The notes under the pieces: generated by a model | Told to the model about the DNA's origin: nothing | The model's input: only the letters and a program-made list of their open reading frames with translations | Databases searched by the model: none | Shown: positions 14,960-24,042 of the stretch, in pieces | Layout of the letters: every line of letters starts with the position of its first letter | Position numbering within the stretch: the stretch's first letter is position 1 | Translations under genes and position numbers: made by a program | Source of the DNA: Nocardioides jiangxiensis | Lineage (GTDB): Bacteria; Actinomycetota; Actinomycetes; Propionibacteriales; Nocardioidaceae | DNA: 64,000 nt | Assembly: GCF_030580915.1 (NCBI RefSeq) | Contig: NZ_JAUQTA010000001.1 | Coordinates: 62,001 to 126,000, forward strand | Direction of reading: 5' to 3'

Positions 14960-16459
14960 TCACTGCGTCCTTCGCTGTTCACGCCTGCGACGATACGCGC
15001 GGGACGTGAACGCGAGCCCAAGCAACGTCAACGCCACGGCGACGGGACCGAGGACAGGTCCGACCCAGAGCGACGGGGGCCTGCTGTCGTAGAGCTGCAC
15101 CGGCTGGACGAGGACGTCCCTCGTCCGCGTCTGGGCAGTGTCGACGAGGTCGCCGTCGGCGTCGATGAAGCCGGTCCGCCCATTGGTGGAGGCAACCGCG
15201 ACGTCCCGGCCCAGCTCCTTCGCGCGCACCCGCGTGATGGCGAACTGCTGGTCGATCTGCCGCGTGTTGATGAAGGTCGCGTTGGACGTCTGGACGACGA
15301 CCATCCGTGCACCGCGACGGACCTCGTCGGCCAGCGGCTGGCTGAACGCGACGTCGAAGCAGATCGCGTCGGCGACCTCGGTCCCCGCGATGGTGAGCGG
15401 CGTCCGGCGGGTGCCCGCCTCCATGTCACGGCGGACCAGGCCGAGGTCCTCGGTGAACCGCGTGCCGAAGACGCCGCGCCACGGCACGAACTCGCCGAAC
15501 GGCACCGGATGGGCCTTCACGTAGGTCTCCCCTGGGCCCGTGGCCGGGTCCATGACGATGCCCTGGTTGATCACCCGGGTGCGGTCGCGGGGGTCGTCGG
15601 AGATGGCTCCGACCAGCACGGGACGGCCGACATGCGCGAGGGCGCGGCTGATGTCGCGACGCACTCGCGGGTCGGCCTCGGGATCGACCGCCGTGGAGTT
15701 CTCCGGCCAGACCACGAAGTCCGGCATGGGCGCACGGCCGGCCCGGACGTCGTTCGCAAGGCGGACGGTGAGGTCGGAGTGCGAACGGGTGACCTCGTAG
15801 TGGTGGGTCGCGACGAGGGTGCCGTCGCCGGGCACGTCCCCCTGGACGAGTGCGACCGTGGCGGTCCCTGTGCCGTGGCGGGGCGGCTGGACCCAGGCAG
15901 GCAGGACCAGCAGCGCGACGAGCCCCGCGATGACGACCAGCGCTCCCCTCCCCCGACCCTCGGTGAGCAGCCACGCGAGCCCGGCCCCGAGGCAGGCCAC
16001 CACCAGGCCCGCGCCGGGTACGCCGATCCACGGGAGCCAGTTCGCGACCGGGGTGTCGATCACTCCCAGACCGAGGTCGCCCCAGGTGAAGCCCCCGAGC
16101 GGCAGGTGACCCCGTACGGTCTCGGCGGCGAGCCAGGCGACGGCGTACCAGGCCGGCCAGAGGCGGAGCGTTCCCAGACGGGCCAGGACCACGGCGAGGA
16201 CGACGAGGAAGGCGGCCTGGAGGAGGGTGATCGCCACCCACGCATCGTTGCCGAGCGTGCGCATCCAGAGCAGGTGCGTGCCGAAGAAGGCCAGGCCGAA
16301 GGCACCGCCAGCGGCCGCGGCGCGAGTCGGGGTCGCGCCGCGGGCCGCGAGGAAGTAGGCGGCAAGCCCGACCGGCATCAGCCAGGCCCATGTCACCGGC
16401 TCGAAGGCCAGTGCGGTGACCACACCGGCCGTCGTGGCGACGAGGAGGCGGGTGGGCAC
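14960..16459 (-). CDS. lnt: Apolipoprotein N-acyltransferase
   Basis: Lnt adds the third acyl chain to the N-terminal Cys of lipoproteins. The 499-residue protein has about six N-terminal transmembrane segments (to about residue 185), a nitrilase-type periplasmic domain and a final hydrophobic segment. The catalytic triad is visible: Glu in VVWPENSTAVD, Lys in TYVKAHPVPFGEFVPWR and Cys in ADAICFDVAFSQPL. Several lipoproteins in this window would be substrates. GTG 16459 is seven bases after TAACCT on the minus strand. It is the first gene of lnt-ppm-fxsA. Confidence 0.92.
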   Translation of the reverse strand: MPTRLLVATTAGVVTALAFEPVTWAWLMPVGLAAYFLAARGATPTRAAAAGGAFGLAFFGTHLLWMRTLGNDAWVAITLLQAAFLVVLAVVLARLGTLRLWPAWYAVAWLAAETVRGHLPLGGFTWGDLGLGVIDTPVANWLPWIGVPGAGLVVACLGAGLAWLLTEGRGRGALVVIAGLVALLVLPAWVQPPRHGTGTATVALVQGDVPGDGTLVATHHYEVTRSHSDLTVRLANDVRAGRAPMPDFVVWPENSTAVDPEADPRVRRDISRALAHVGRPVLVGAISDDPRDRTRVINQGIVMDPATGPGETYVKAHPVPFGEFVPWRGVFGTRFTEDLGLVRRDMEAGTRRTPLTIAGTEVADAICFDVAFSQPLADEVRRGARMVVVQTSNATFINTRQIDQQFAITRVRAKELGRDVAVASTNGRTGFIDADGDLVDTAQTRTRDVLVQPVQLYDSRPPSLWVGPVLGPVAVALTLLGLAFTSRAYRRRREQRRTQ

Positions 16460-16466
16460 GGCGGCT

Positions 16467-16472
16467 AGGTTA
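16467..16472 (-). promoter_or_regulatory. -10 hexamer of a leaderless promoter (lnt)
   Basis: TAACCT on the minus strand, seven bases before GTG 16459. Confidence 0.5.
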
Positions 16473-16829
16473 CCGGCGTGCCCGCACCCCTCCCTCCGCA
16501 GGCGAAGGAGTGGCCCGACCCTTCGGGCCCACCCGGTGCGCTGCTGGCTGCGACGGCCGGGAAGTTGTCTAGGGAGTCGGGTTCCTGCGCGTCTGCCCCC
16601 GAAGCGGGTCCCCGACTGGCGGACACCGCACTCGTTCGGAACTGGTGGGGACCCGAGGAGTACGGCGCCTTCCGGCCGGTTCGGCCGCGACGGCTGCGCG
16701 GGCGGACTGCCCGAATGTGCTGGTTTCCGGCGTCGATGTCAACCCTCGTCTGACCAGCGCGAACGCACGAACCCGCAGGTCAGCGACAGGCCCGCGTCAC
16801 GGTTCGTTTGCCGGGATTTTCCAGACGAT

Positions 16830-16854
16830 CGGCGTGTCGGTCTGCGACACGCCG
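16830..16854 (-). terminator. Hairpin terminator of the alpha/beta hydrolase gene
   Basis: CGGCGTGTCG and CGACACGCCG, a perfect 10-bp stem with a 5-base loop, 20 bases past the stop. Confidence 0.7.
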
Positions 16855-16873
16855 GGACCGGTGACCGACGTCC

Positions 16874-17818
16874 TCACGCCGAGGCGGCGGCCTCACCCCT
16901 GACAGCGGACCAGGCACGGTCCGCCCATGCCGCGAGCGCCCCGACGGCCTCCACCGCTTCCGGCACGACGGACGCCGCCTGGAAGACGTGGACCTGTCCC
17001 GGCCAGACGTGCAGGTCCGTGGGGACGCCTGCTTCCTCGAGCAGCTGCGCGAAGCGGGCCACCTGACGGTAGAGCGCCTCGCTGGAGCTCACCTGCAGCA
17101 GGACCGGCGGCAGGGTGGCGAGGTCGCAGTCGACCGGGGTGCGGACCGCCCCGGGTGCGCCGCCGACCACGCGGCCGAAGGTGCGCAGCGCACGCGGCCC
17201 GAAGACGTGGTCGCCTCGACGCGTGCGGCCGACCGGCGTACGGATGAAGTCGAAGTCGATCAGCGGCGACATGCCGACCAGTGCCCGCGGCATCGGAAGC
17301 CCGGCCTCGCGGGCGGCGTCGGCCACGGTGAAGATGAGGAAGCCGCCCGCCGAGTCGCCCATGAAGACGATCTCCTCCGGGGACACGCCCTGGGCGAGCA
17401 GGTGGCGATAGGCCGCCAGGCCGTCGGCGGTGGACTGGGTGACCGAGTGTCGGGGGAACTGGCGGTACTCCACGGAGGTGACCGTCGCCCCCGTCGCCGC
17501 TGCGATCCGCGACAGCAGCCCGCCGTGGAGGTGCCAGCCGCCGACGAGGAACGCGCCGCCGTGGAAGTACAGGACGTGCCGCCCGGGCCGGGCCGACCCG
17601 TGGCGCACGACCCGCGCGCGGATGGGGCCGATGCGGGACTCCTCGAACCGGGTTCCGGGGACCTTGCGCTGCAGCTGGCCGAGCTGGTCGACCACGCCGT
17701 AGGGCCACGGCAGGGACGGGGCCCAGGCCCAGGCGTCGATGATCCGGCGCGCGCTGTGGCGCAGCACCAGGCCGAGGACCTGGGACTGGAGGGAACCGCC
17801 TCCGAAGTCGGTGCGCAT
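16874..17818 (-). CDS. Alpha/beta hydrolase (HSL-type esterase/lipase)
   Basis: This 314-residue esterase belongs to the hormone-sensitive-lipase branch. VLYFHGGAFLVGGWHLHGGLL contains the oxyanion-hole HGG motif. FMGDSAGGFLIFTVADAA contains the nucleophile Ser in GDSAGG. The remaining triad residues are likely the Asp in VSSSEALYRQV (a variant region) and the His in WPGQVHVFQAA. No signal peptide is seen, so it is probably cytoplasmic and acts on acyl esters. ATG 17818 is seven bases after TACCGT on the minus strand. It is divergent from the exonuclease gene. Confidence 0.88.
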   Translation of the reverse strand: MRTDFGGGSLQSQVLGLVLRHSARRIIDAWAWAPSLPWPYGVVDQLGQLQRKVPGTRFEESRIGPIRARVVRHGSARPGRHVLYFHGGAFLVGGWHLHGGLLSRIAAATGATVTSVEYRQFPRHSVTQSTADGLAAYRHLLAQGVSPEEIVFMGDSAGGFLIFTVADAAREAGLPMPRALVGMSPLIDFDFIRTPVGRTRRGDHVFGPRALRTFGRVVGGAPGAVRTPVDCDLATLPPVLLQVSSSEALYRQVARFAQLLEEAGVPTDLHVWPGQVHVFQAASVVPEAVEAVGALAAWADRAWSAVRGEAAASA

Positions 17819-17825
17819 GGATGTG

Positions 17826-17831
17826 ACGGTA
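17826..17831 (-). promoter_or_regulatory. -10 hexamer of a leaderless promoter (esterase gene)
   Basis: TACCGT on the minus strand, seven bases before ATG 17818. Confidence 0.5.
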
Positions 17832-17923
17832 CCCACAAAGGCCACCGGTGGTTGCCATTTCGCGATGTTTTCTGGACAGCTGCCCAGAGGGCCTCGTCGG
17901 GGACGTCCGGCAGAATCTCCGCC

Positions 17924-18856
17924 GTGACCCAGCGCCTCATGCTCCTCGACACCGCGTCGCTCTACTTCCGTGCCTTCTTCGGGGTGCCGGACTCGATGCG
18001 GGCGCCTGACGGCACGCCGGTGAACGCCGTGCGCGGCCTGCTCGACTACATCAGCCGCCTCGTCGAGGAGTACTCCCCCACCGACCTGGTCTGCTGCTGG
18101 GACAACGACTGGCGTCCGCAGTGGCGGGTCGACCTCATCCCGAGCTACAAGGCGCACCGGGTCGTCGAGGAGGTCGCGAGCGCGCCTGACGTCGAGGAGA
18201 TCCCCGATCCCCTGCTCGTGCAGGTGCCGGTCATCCGCGAGGTCCTCGCTGCGTACGGCATCGCCGTGGTCGGTGCCGACGGGTACGAGGCCGACGACGT
18301 CATCGGCACGCTGGCCACCGGCGCCGGCATGCCGGTCGACATCGTCACCGGCGACCGCGACCTCTTCCAGCTCGTGGACGACGCCGCGGCGGTCCGGGTC
18401 CTCTACGTGGGCCGCGGCGTGAGCCGTCACGACCGCGTCGACGAGGCCTGGGTGCGCGACAGGTACGCCATCGAGGCCCGGCAGTACGCCGACTTCGCGA
18501 CACTCCGCGGCGACGCGTCCGACGGCCTCCCCGGCGTCAAGGGCGTCGGTGAGAAGACGGCCGCGACGCTCCTGCAGCGCTTCTCCGACATCCCGACGCT
18601 GGTGGCGGCCGTGGAGGACCCGGCCAGCGACCTCGGACCGGGCCCGCGCGCCAGGCTGCGTGACGCCGAGGCCTACCTGGCGGTCGCCCCGAAGGTGGTG
18701 GCTGTGGCCCGCGACATCGACCTCGGTGAGCACGACACGGTCCTGCCGGGCGCGCCGCGCCATCGTGACGTGCTCGACGCCCTCGTGGAGCAGTGGGGCC
18801 TGGGCGCCTCCGCGGAGCGCCTCTCCGCGACGCTGGCGCGCGTAACAGGGATTTAA
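17924..18856 (+). CDS. 5'-3' exonuclease (PolI N-terminal/FEN-like)
   Basis: This is a stand-alone 310-residue 5'-3' exonuclease of the FEN superfamily, related to the N-terminal domain of DNA polymerase I. Signatures are MLLDTASLYFRAFFG (first Asp), VCCWDNDWRPQWRVDLIPSYKAHR, the acidic cluster GADGYEADDVIGTLA, IVTGDRDLFQLVDD and the helix-three-turn-helix GLPGVKGVGEKTAATLLQRF. It would process flaps or RNA primers. GTG 17924 is seven bases after CAGAAT; ATG 17939 is the alternative. No polymerase domain is attached. Confidence 0.93.
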   Translation: MTQRLMLLDTASLYFRAFFGVPDSMRAPDGTPVNAVRGLLDYISRLVEEYSPTDLVCCWDNDWRPQWRVDLIPSYKAHRVVEEVASAPDVEEIPDPLLVQVPVIREVLAAYGIAVVGADGYEADDVIGTLATGAGMPVDIVTGDRDLFQLVDDAAAVRVLYVGRGVSRHDRVDEAWVRDRYAIEARQYADFATLRGDASDGLPGVKGVGEKTAATLLQRFSDIPTLVAAVEDPASDLGPGPRARLRDAEAYLAVAPKVVAVARDIDLGEHDTVLPGAPRHRDVLDALVEQWGLGASAERLSATLARVTGI

Positions 18857-18879
18857 TTCCATTCGGTAATAACTGAAAC
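18842..18879 (+). promoter_or_regulatory. AT-rich island with GlnR-like half sites upstream of urtA
   Basis: GTAAC (18842-18846), GTAAT (18866-18870) and GAAAC (18875-18879) occur in an unusually AT-rich stretch about 80-110 bp before urtA. They resemble halves of the actinobacterial GlnR box, but the spacing (4 rather than 6 bases between GTAAT and GAAAC) is not canonical. Confidence 0.3.
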
Positions 18880-18955
18880 GCCTGCTTCCTACGGTCAGGG
18901 CCACGAGAGCACATCCGTGCTTCACCGAGTGGTCCTACCGAGAGGTCTTACCAAG

Positions 18956-20239
18956 GTGTTCAATTCCCGCAACCGCACGCTGTCCGTGACGGCTGCCGCG
19001 CTCGCGACGGGTCTTCTCCTGTCCAGCTGCGGTGGCGCCACCACGAAGGACGCGGCTCCCTCCGCAGCTCCGAAGTCCTGTGTCGACACCTCGGGAGACA
19101 CGATCAAGCTCGGCTTCCTCAACTCGCTCACCGGCGGCATGGCGATCTCGGAGAAGACCGTCTCCAAGACGCTGCACATGGCGGCCGACGAGATCAACGC
19201 CTCGGGCGGCATCCTGGGCAAGAAGATCGTCCCCATCCAGGAGGACGGAGCCACTGACTGGCCGACCTTCGCCGAGAAGGAGGAGAAGCTCCTCACCAAG
19301 GACTGCGTCGCGGCTACCTTCGGCGGCTGGACGTCCTCCTCCCGCAAGGCGGTCAAGCCGGTGGTCGAGAAGTACAACGGCCTCTTCTTCTACCCCGTCC
19401 AGTACGAGGGCCTGGAGTCGTCGAAGAACATCTACTACACCGGTGCCACCACCAACCAGCAGATCATCCCGGCGATGGACTTCCTCAAGAAGCAGGGCGT
19501 GAAGACCCTCTTCCTGGCCGGCTCCGACTACGTCTTCCCGCGCACCGCCAACGCGATCATCAAGCTGTACGCCAAGCAGCTCGGCATCAAGATCGTCGGC
19601 GAGGAGTACGTCCCGCTGGACAAGGCCGACTGGACGACGCAGGTCGCCAAGATCGTGAAGGCGAAGCCGGACTTCATCTTCAACACCATCAACGGCTCCT
19701 CCAACGTCGGCTTCATCAAGGCCTACTACGACGCGGGCCTGTCGCCGAAGACGACGCCGATCATCTCCGTCTCGATCGCCGAGGAGGAGGCCCCCGCCAT
19801 GGGCCACGACGTCTCGGGCAACTACGCCTCGTGGAACTACTTCCAGTCGCTGAAGACCCCGACCAACCCGAAGTTCATCGCCGACTGGAAGAAGTACCCG
19901 GGCAGCTCCGGCGTCACCTCCGACCCGATGGAGGCGGCGTACGACTCGCTGTACCTCTACAAGGCGCTCGTGGAGAAGGCCGGCTCGTTCGACGTCGACA
20001 AGATCAACGCCGCCGCCAAGGCCAACAAGATCACCTTCAACGCACCCGAGGGCATGATCACGCTCGACGGCGACAACCACCACATCTACAAGCCCGGCCA
20101 CATCGGCCGGATCAACAAGGACAACCAGTTCGACATCGTCTGGTCGTCGCCGGAGTTCATCAAGCCGGACCCGTACCTCGAGGGCTACGACTGGTTCCCG
20201 GCCGCGACGCGCGACGCGCTCGTCAAGGCAGCCGGCTGA
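18956..20239 (+). CDS. urtA: Urea ABC transporter substrate-binding lipoprotein
   Basis: UrtA captures urea outside the membrane. The 427-residue protein has a lipoprotein signal with lipobox LSSC (Cys25). The type-I periplasmic binding fold begins IKLGFLNSLTGGMAISEKTV and continues with FAEKEEKLLTKDCVAATFGGWTSSSRKAV, LFFYPVQYEGLESSKNIYYTGATTNQQ and LFLAGSDYVFPRTANAIIKL, all typical of UrtA. GTG 18956 has AGAGG ten bases upstream; an in-frame GTG at 18917 would disrupt the signal peptide layout. It heads the 11-gene urea operon and is separated from urtB by a strong hairpin. Confidence 0.95.
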   Translation: MFNSRNRTLSVTAAALATGLLLSSCGGATTKDAAPSAAPKSCVDTSGDTIKLGFLNSLTGGMAISEKTVSKTLHMAADEINASGGILGKKIVPIQEDGATDWPTFAEKEEKLLTKDCVAATFGGWTSSSRKAVKPVVEKYNGLFFYPVQYEGLESSKNIYYTGATTNQQIIPAMDFLKKQGVKTLFLAGSDYVFPRTANAIIKLYAKQLGIKIVGEEYVPLDKADWTTQVAKIVKAKPDFIFNTINGSSNVGFIKAYYDAGLSPKTTPIISVSIAEEEAPAMGHDVSGNYASWNYFQSLKTPTNPKFIADWKKYPGSSGVTSDPMEAAYDSLYLYKALVEKAGSFDVDKINAAAKANKITFNAPEGMITLDGDNHHIYKPGHIGRINKDNQFDIVWSSPEFIKPDPYLEGYDWFPAATRDALVKAAG

Positions 20240-20256
20240 TCCTGCTCCACCCGGGA

Positions 20257-20285
20257 GGGGCCCCGTGTGTCGCACACGGGGCCCC
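20257..20285 (+). terminator. Hairpin between urtA and urtB, probable attenuator
   Basis: GGGGCCCCGTGTG pairs perfectly with CACACGGGGCCCC (13 bp) around TCG, 17 bases past the urtA stop. Such hairpins often raise binding-protein expression relative to the membrane components. Confidence 0.75.
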
Positions 20286-20335
20286 GCTCCCCCGCCTCTT
20301 CGACGCATCGACGTCGTCACCGGAAGGTCCCCTGC

Positions 20336-21220
20336 GTGGATTCCCTCATCGCTCCGCTCCTCAACGGCACCGCAGACGGTGCCCTCCTGCTCATCGCCGC
20401 GCTCGGCCTGGCGCTGACGTTCGGCCAGATGGGCGTCATCAACATGGCGCACGGCGAGTTCCTGCTCGCCGGGGCACTGACCGGCTACGTCATCCAGCAG
20501 GCGATCTCCAGCACCAACGGCTCGATCCTGGTGGCCCTGCCGGTCGCGTTCGTCGTCGCCGGCCTGCTGGGCGTCGCCCTCGAGGCGACCGTGATCCGCT
20601 GGATGTACGACCGTCCGCTCGACACGCTGCTCGCGACCGTCGGTGTCGCGATGATCCTGCGCCAGGTCGTGCTGGACACCTTCCCGAGCCAGGGCGTCGG
20701 CGTGGTCACCCCCGACTGGCTCGACCACCAGCTCGACGTCTTCGGCTACGAGTGGCCGCTCCGGCAGCTGTTCACGATCGTCCTGGCGGCCGCCTGCCTC
20801 ACCGCCCTTGCAGCGCTGCTCAAGTTCACGGCGTTCGGTCGCCAGATCCGGGCGACGGTGCAGAACCGCGCGCTCGCGGAGACGCTCGGCGTCTCCACCC
20901 GCCAGGTGGACCGGATCACCTTCTTCGTGGGTTCCGGCCTCGCCGGCGTGGCCGGCGTCGCGATCTCCCTGATCGCCGCCACCGACTCGACGCTCGGCAC
21001 CAAGTACATCGTCTCGGCGTTCCTGGTCGTGGTGGCCGGGGGTCTCGGCCAGCTCAAGGGCACCATCATCGCGGCCTGGGTGGTCGGCGTGTCGACGGCG
21101 TTCTTCACCCAGTGGACGACGGGCAGCATCGCGCAGGTGATCGTCTTCGTCCTCGTCGTGATCTTCCTTCAGGTCAGGCCGCAGGGCCTGTTCACGGTCC
21201 GCACCCGGGGGCTCGCATGA
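20336..21220 (+). CDS. urtB: Urea ABC transporter permease UrtB
   Basis: UrtB is the first LivH-type permease, 294 residues with about eight hydrophobic segments. The conserved region LALTFGQMGVINMAHGEFLLAGALTGYV is diagnostic of the branched-chain amino acid/urea permease family, as is RATVQNRALAETLGVSTRQVDRITF, the coupling loop that contacts the ATPases. GTG 20336 has GGAAGG eight bases upstream and is followed by a typical short N-terminus (VDSLIAPLLNGTADGALLLIAALG). Its stop overlaps the urtC start (ATGA). Confidence 0.94.
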   Translation: MDSLIAPLLNGTADGALLLIAALGLALTFGQMGVINMAHGEFLLAGALTGYVIQQAISSTNGSILVALPVAFVVAGLLGVALEATVIRWMYDRPLDTLLATVGVAMILRQVVLDTFPSQGVGVVTPDWLDHQLDVFGYEWPLRQLFTIVLAAACLTALAALLKFTAFGRQIRATVQNRALAETLGVSTRQVDRITFFVGSGLAGVAGVAISLIAATDSTLGTKYIVSAFLVVVAGGLGQLKGTIIAAWVVGVSTAFFTQWTTGSIAQVIVFVLVVIFLQVRPQGLFTVRTRGLA

Positions 21221-22293
21221 CCACCAGGCTCAAGTCACTCCTGCCGCTCGTCGGCATCGCTGCGCTGGCCATCGCGCTCCTGGTCGTGGCGCCCGCCGTC
21301 CTCAGCGACCTGCGCCTCAACAACCTCGCGAAGTACTGCTGCTGGGCGATGGTCGCCGTCGGCATCGGCCTGGTCTGGGGCCGCGGCGGGATGCTGGTGA
21401 TGGGCCAGGGCGTGTTCTTCGCGCTCGGCGCCTACGCCATGGGCATGCACATGCAGCTCGAGTCCGTCGGCGAGGGTGGCATCCCGACGTTCATGATCCT
21501 CTACGACCCGCTCGCTCCCCTGCCGGCGTTCTGGGAGCCCTTCCGCAGTGGTGCGTTCACGATCGCAATGATCGTCGTGGCTCCGGTGGTGGTCGCCTCG
21601 GTGCTCGGCTTCGCCATCTTCAAGCGCCGGGTCAAGGGTGCCTACTTCGCGATCCTGACCCAGGCACTCGCGGTCGCGCTGGCGACCCTGATCAGCGGCA
21701 CCATCAAGTACACCGGTGGCGACACGGGCCTCTCCGGGTTCACCTCGTTCTTCGGGTACACCCTCGACGACCCGCTCAACCGCCGGCTGATCTTCACCAT
21801 CACGGCCTCGCTGCTCGTCGGCTGCCTCGTCGTGGCCTGGCAGCTCTACCGCAGCCGCTTCGGGGAGCTGCTGGTCGCCACCCGCGACGCGGAGGAACGG
21901 GTCCGCTTCCTGGGCTACGACCCAGCCAACGTCAAGCTGGTCGCCTTCGTGGTGGCCGCCGTGATGGCCAGCATCGGCGGTGCGATGTTCGTGCCGATCG
22001 CGGGCATCATGGCGCCGAAGTCGATGGACGCGGCAGCGTCGATCTTCTTCATCGCCGGTGTCGCCCTGGGTGGGCGTGCGGCGCTCTTCGGCCCGGTGCT
22101 CGGGGCCCTCGCCGTCGGCTACGGGCAGTCCACGCTCTCCGAGCGGTGGCCCGGCGCGTGGATCTACCTGCTCGGACTGCTCTTCATCGTGGTCACCATC
22201 GCCCTCCCCGGCGGCATCGCCTCGCTCGGCAGCCGGGGAGCTGCCGCCCTGGCCCGCGTGCGTCCCCCTCACCGGAAGGCGGAATCGGCATGA
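21217..22293 (+). CDS. urtC: Urea ABC transporter permease UrtC
   Basis: UrtC is the second, LivM-type permease, 358 residues with about nine hydrophobic segments. GLVWGRGGMLVMGQGVFFALGAYAMGMHM, GAYFAILTQALAVALATLISG and ATRDAEERVRFLGYDPANVKLVAFV (coupling loop) are typical of UrtC. It forms the membrane channel with UrtB. ATG 21217 overlaps the urtB stop, and its own stop overlaps the urtD ATG by four bases, so translation is coupled along the operon. Confidence 0.94.
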   Translation: MTTRLKSLLPLVGIAALAIALLVVAPAVLSDLRLNNLAKYCCWAMVAVGIGLVWGRGGMLVMGQGVFFALGAYAMGMHMQLESVGEGGIPTFMILYDPLAPLPAFWEPFRSGAFTIAMIVVAPVVVASVLGFAIFKRRVKGAYFAILTQALAVALATLISGTIKYTGGDTGLSGFTSFFGYTLDDPLNRRLIFTITASLLVGCLVVAWQLYRSRFGELLVATRDAEERVRFLGYDPANVKLVAFVVAAVMASIGGAMFVPIAGIMAPKSMDAAASIFFIAGVALGGRAALFGPVLGALAVGYGQSTLSERWPGAWIYLLGLLFIVVTIALPGGIASLGSRGAAALARVRPPHRKAESA

Positions 22294-23057
22294 CCGATCG
22301 TCACCTGCATCCTGAGGCCCTGCTCGTCCGGGACCTCAGCGTCGCCTTCGACGGCTTCAAGGCCGTCTCCGGCGTCGACATCACGTTCGCTCCGGGCGAG
22401 CTGCACTTCCTGATCGGCCCCAACGGCGCGGGCAAGACGACGCTGGTCGACGCCCTGACCGGCCTGGTGAAGGGCACCGGCTCGGCGTCGTACGGCGGGA
22501 AGGAGCTGCTCGGCATGCGGTCGCACAAGATCGTCCGCGCAGGCATCGGGCGGACCTTCCAGACCGCCACGGTCTTCGAGCAGCTGTCCGTGCTGCAGAA
22601 CCTCGACATCGCAGCGGGCCTGCACCGACCCGCGTGGAAGCTCGCGTTCGCCCGACACGGCGTTCCGGCGAAGGTCGAGGAGGCGCTCGAGACCATCGGC
22701 CTCTCCGACCTGCGCCACCGGCCCGCGGGCGTGCTCGCCCACGGCCAGAAGCAGTGGCTCGAGATCGGCATGCTGCTCGTCCAGGACGCGCGCGTGATGT
22801 TCCTCGACGAGACGGTCGCGGGCATGAGCGCGGAGGAGCGTGCCGGTACCGGCGACCTGCTGAGGCGGATCGGGGGCGACCGGACCATCGTCGTCATCGA
22901 GCACGACATGGACTTCGTGCGCACGTACGCCGACCTGGTCACCGTCATGCACGCCGGCAAGGTGCTCGCCGAGGGCACCGTCGCCGAGATCCAGGCCAAC
23001 GAGGCCGTCCAGGAGGTCTATCTGGGCCGGACGGCGAAGGGACAGGTCCATGCTTGA
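22290..23057 (+). CDS. urtD: Urea ABC transporter ATPase UrtD
   Basis: This 255-residue LivG-type ATPase has Walker A GPNGAGKT at residues 43-50. A degenerate ABC signature, LAHGQKQWLEIGM, is characteristic of UrtD rather than LSGGQ. Walker B is VMFLDETVAGM, and the switch His is in VIEHDMDFVR. It powers UrtBC with UrtE. ATG 22290 overlaps urtC; the urtE ATG begins eight bases before the urtD stop. Confidence 0.95.
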   Translation: MTDRHLHPEALLVRDLSVAFDGFKAVSGVDITFAPGELHFLIGPNGAGKTTLVDALTGLVKGTGSASYGGKELLGMRSHKIVRAGIGRTFQTATVFEQLSVLQNLDIAAGLHRPAWKLAFARHGVPAKVEEALETIGLSDLRHRPAGVLAHGQKQWLEIGMLLVQDARVMFLDETVAGMSAEERAGTGDLLRRIGGDRTIVVIEHDMDFVRTYADLVTVMHAGKVLAEGTVAEIQANEAVQEVYLGRTAKGQVHA

Positions 23058-23730
23058 GCTGAAGTCGGTGACGGCCGGCTACGGGCGCACCATGGTGCTC
23101 GACGACGTGAGCATCAGCATCCCCACCGGCCAGGCCGCTGCGATCATGGGCCACAACGGCGCCGGCAAGACCACGCTCCTCCGGGTCGCCTGCGGCCTGC
23201 TCCCGGTGAAGCGGGGCCAGGTGCTGCTGGACGGCGAGGACGTGACGAGGCTCCGGCCGAGCGCCCGGGTGCGGCGCGGTCTGGGCTACGTCCCGCAGGG
23301 TCAGCTCTGCTTCCCGCAGATGACGACTCTCGAGAACCTGCACCTCGTCAGCACCGAGCGGGCGGCGGTGGACGGCGTCCTCGACACGTTCCCCGCGCTG
23401 CGCGCGCAGCTGGGGAGGCGTGCTGGGCTGCTCTCGGGCGGCCAGCGCCAGCAGCTCGCGATCGCGCGCACCCTCCTGACGCAGCCGCGGCTGCTGATCC
23501 TCGACGAGCCGACCGAGGGGATCCAGCCCAACGTCGTCGAGGAGATCGAGCAGGTGATCACGCGCCTCGCCGAGCGCGGTGACCTGTCGGTGCTGCTCGT
23601 GGAGCAGCACGTCGGGTTCGCGCTTCGCGTGACCGACCGCTACTACGTGCTCGAGTCCGGCCGGATCACCTCGACCGGCGACGGCGGTGACGGCGCCGAG
23701 GGTGCCGTCCGGGCAGCGATGGCGGTCTGA
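23050..23730 (+). CDS. urtE: Urea ABC transporter ATPase UrtE
   Basis: This 226-residue LivF-type ATPase has Walker A GHNGAGKT at residues 34-41, Q-loop [18 protein letters not shown], signature [14 protein letters not shown], Walker [15 protein letters not shown] and switch VEQHVGFA. The phrase [15 protein letters not shown] is diagnostic of UrtE. It overlaps urtD by eight bases, and ureA starts one base after its stop, so transport and hydrolysis genes are one transcription unit. Confidence 0.95.
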   Translation: MLELKSVTAGYGRTMVLDDVSISIPTGQAAAIMGHNGAGKTTLLRVACGLLPVKRGQVLLDGEDVTRLRPSARVRRGLGYVPQGQLCFPQMTTLENLHLVSTERAAVDGVLDTFPALRAQLGRRAGLLSGGQRQQLAIARTLLTQPRLLILDEPTEGIQPNVVEEIEQVITRLAERGDLSVLLVEQHVGFALRVTDRYYVLESGRITSTGDGGDGAEGAVRAAMAV

Positions 23731-23731
23731 C

Positions 23732-24034
23732 ATGCACCTCACGCAGAGTGACACCGAGAAGCTGCTCCTCTCCGTCGCGGGCATGGTGGCCCGCGACCGG
23801 CTGGCGCGCGGTGTACGGCTCAACTACCCCGAAGCGGTGGCCTACCTGTCCACGTGGGTGATCGAGCGGGCGCGTGACGGCCTCAAGGTCTCGGACCTCA
23901 TGGTCCTCGGACGCGAGGTCCTCACCCGTGACCAGGTGATGCCCGAGGTCGCGTCGATGCTGCGCGACGTCCAGGTGGAGGCCACGTTCCCGGACGGCCG
24001 CAAGCTCGTCACGATCCACCAGCCGATCGCCTAG
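23732..24034 (+). CDS. ureA: Urease gamma subunit
   Basis: UreA, 100 residues, the usual gamma-subunit length. The family opening [50 protein letters not shown] and [31 protein letters not shown] are almost canonical. It forms the (alpha-beta-gamma)3 cytoplasmic holoenzyme with UreB and UreC. ATG 23732 is immediately after the urtE stop; an upstream in-frame start would lie inside urtE. Confidence 0.96.
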   Translation: MHLTQSDTEKLLLSVAGMVARDRLARGVRLNYPEAVAYLSTWVIERARDGLKVSDLMVLGREVLTRDQVMPEVASMLRDVQVEATFPDGRKLVTIHQPIA

Positions 24035-24042
24035 GAGGACCC

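Larger units (their letters stand above)
16460..16873. other. 414-bp stretch without a convincing gene
   Basis: It holds the lnt promoter, a 7-bp hairpin at 16511-16528 (GGCCCGA/TCGGGCC) and the terminator hairpin at 16830-16854. A 91-codon plus-strand frame at 16478-16753 lacks a start signal, a domain and biased composition, so it is not called. Confidence 0.5.

Noticed and set aside
16478..16753. 91-codon frame after lnt
   Set aside because: No ribosome site, no leaderless -10, no family and no codon structure; kept as a gap.
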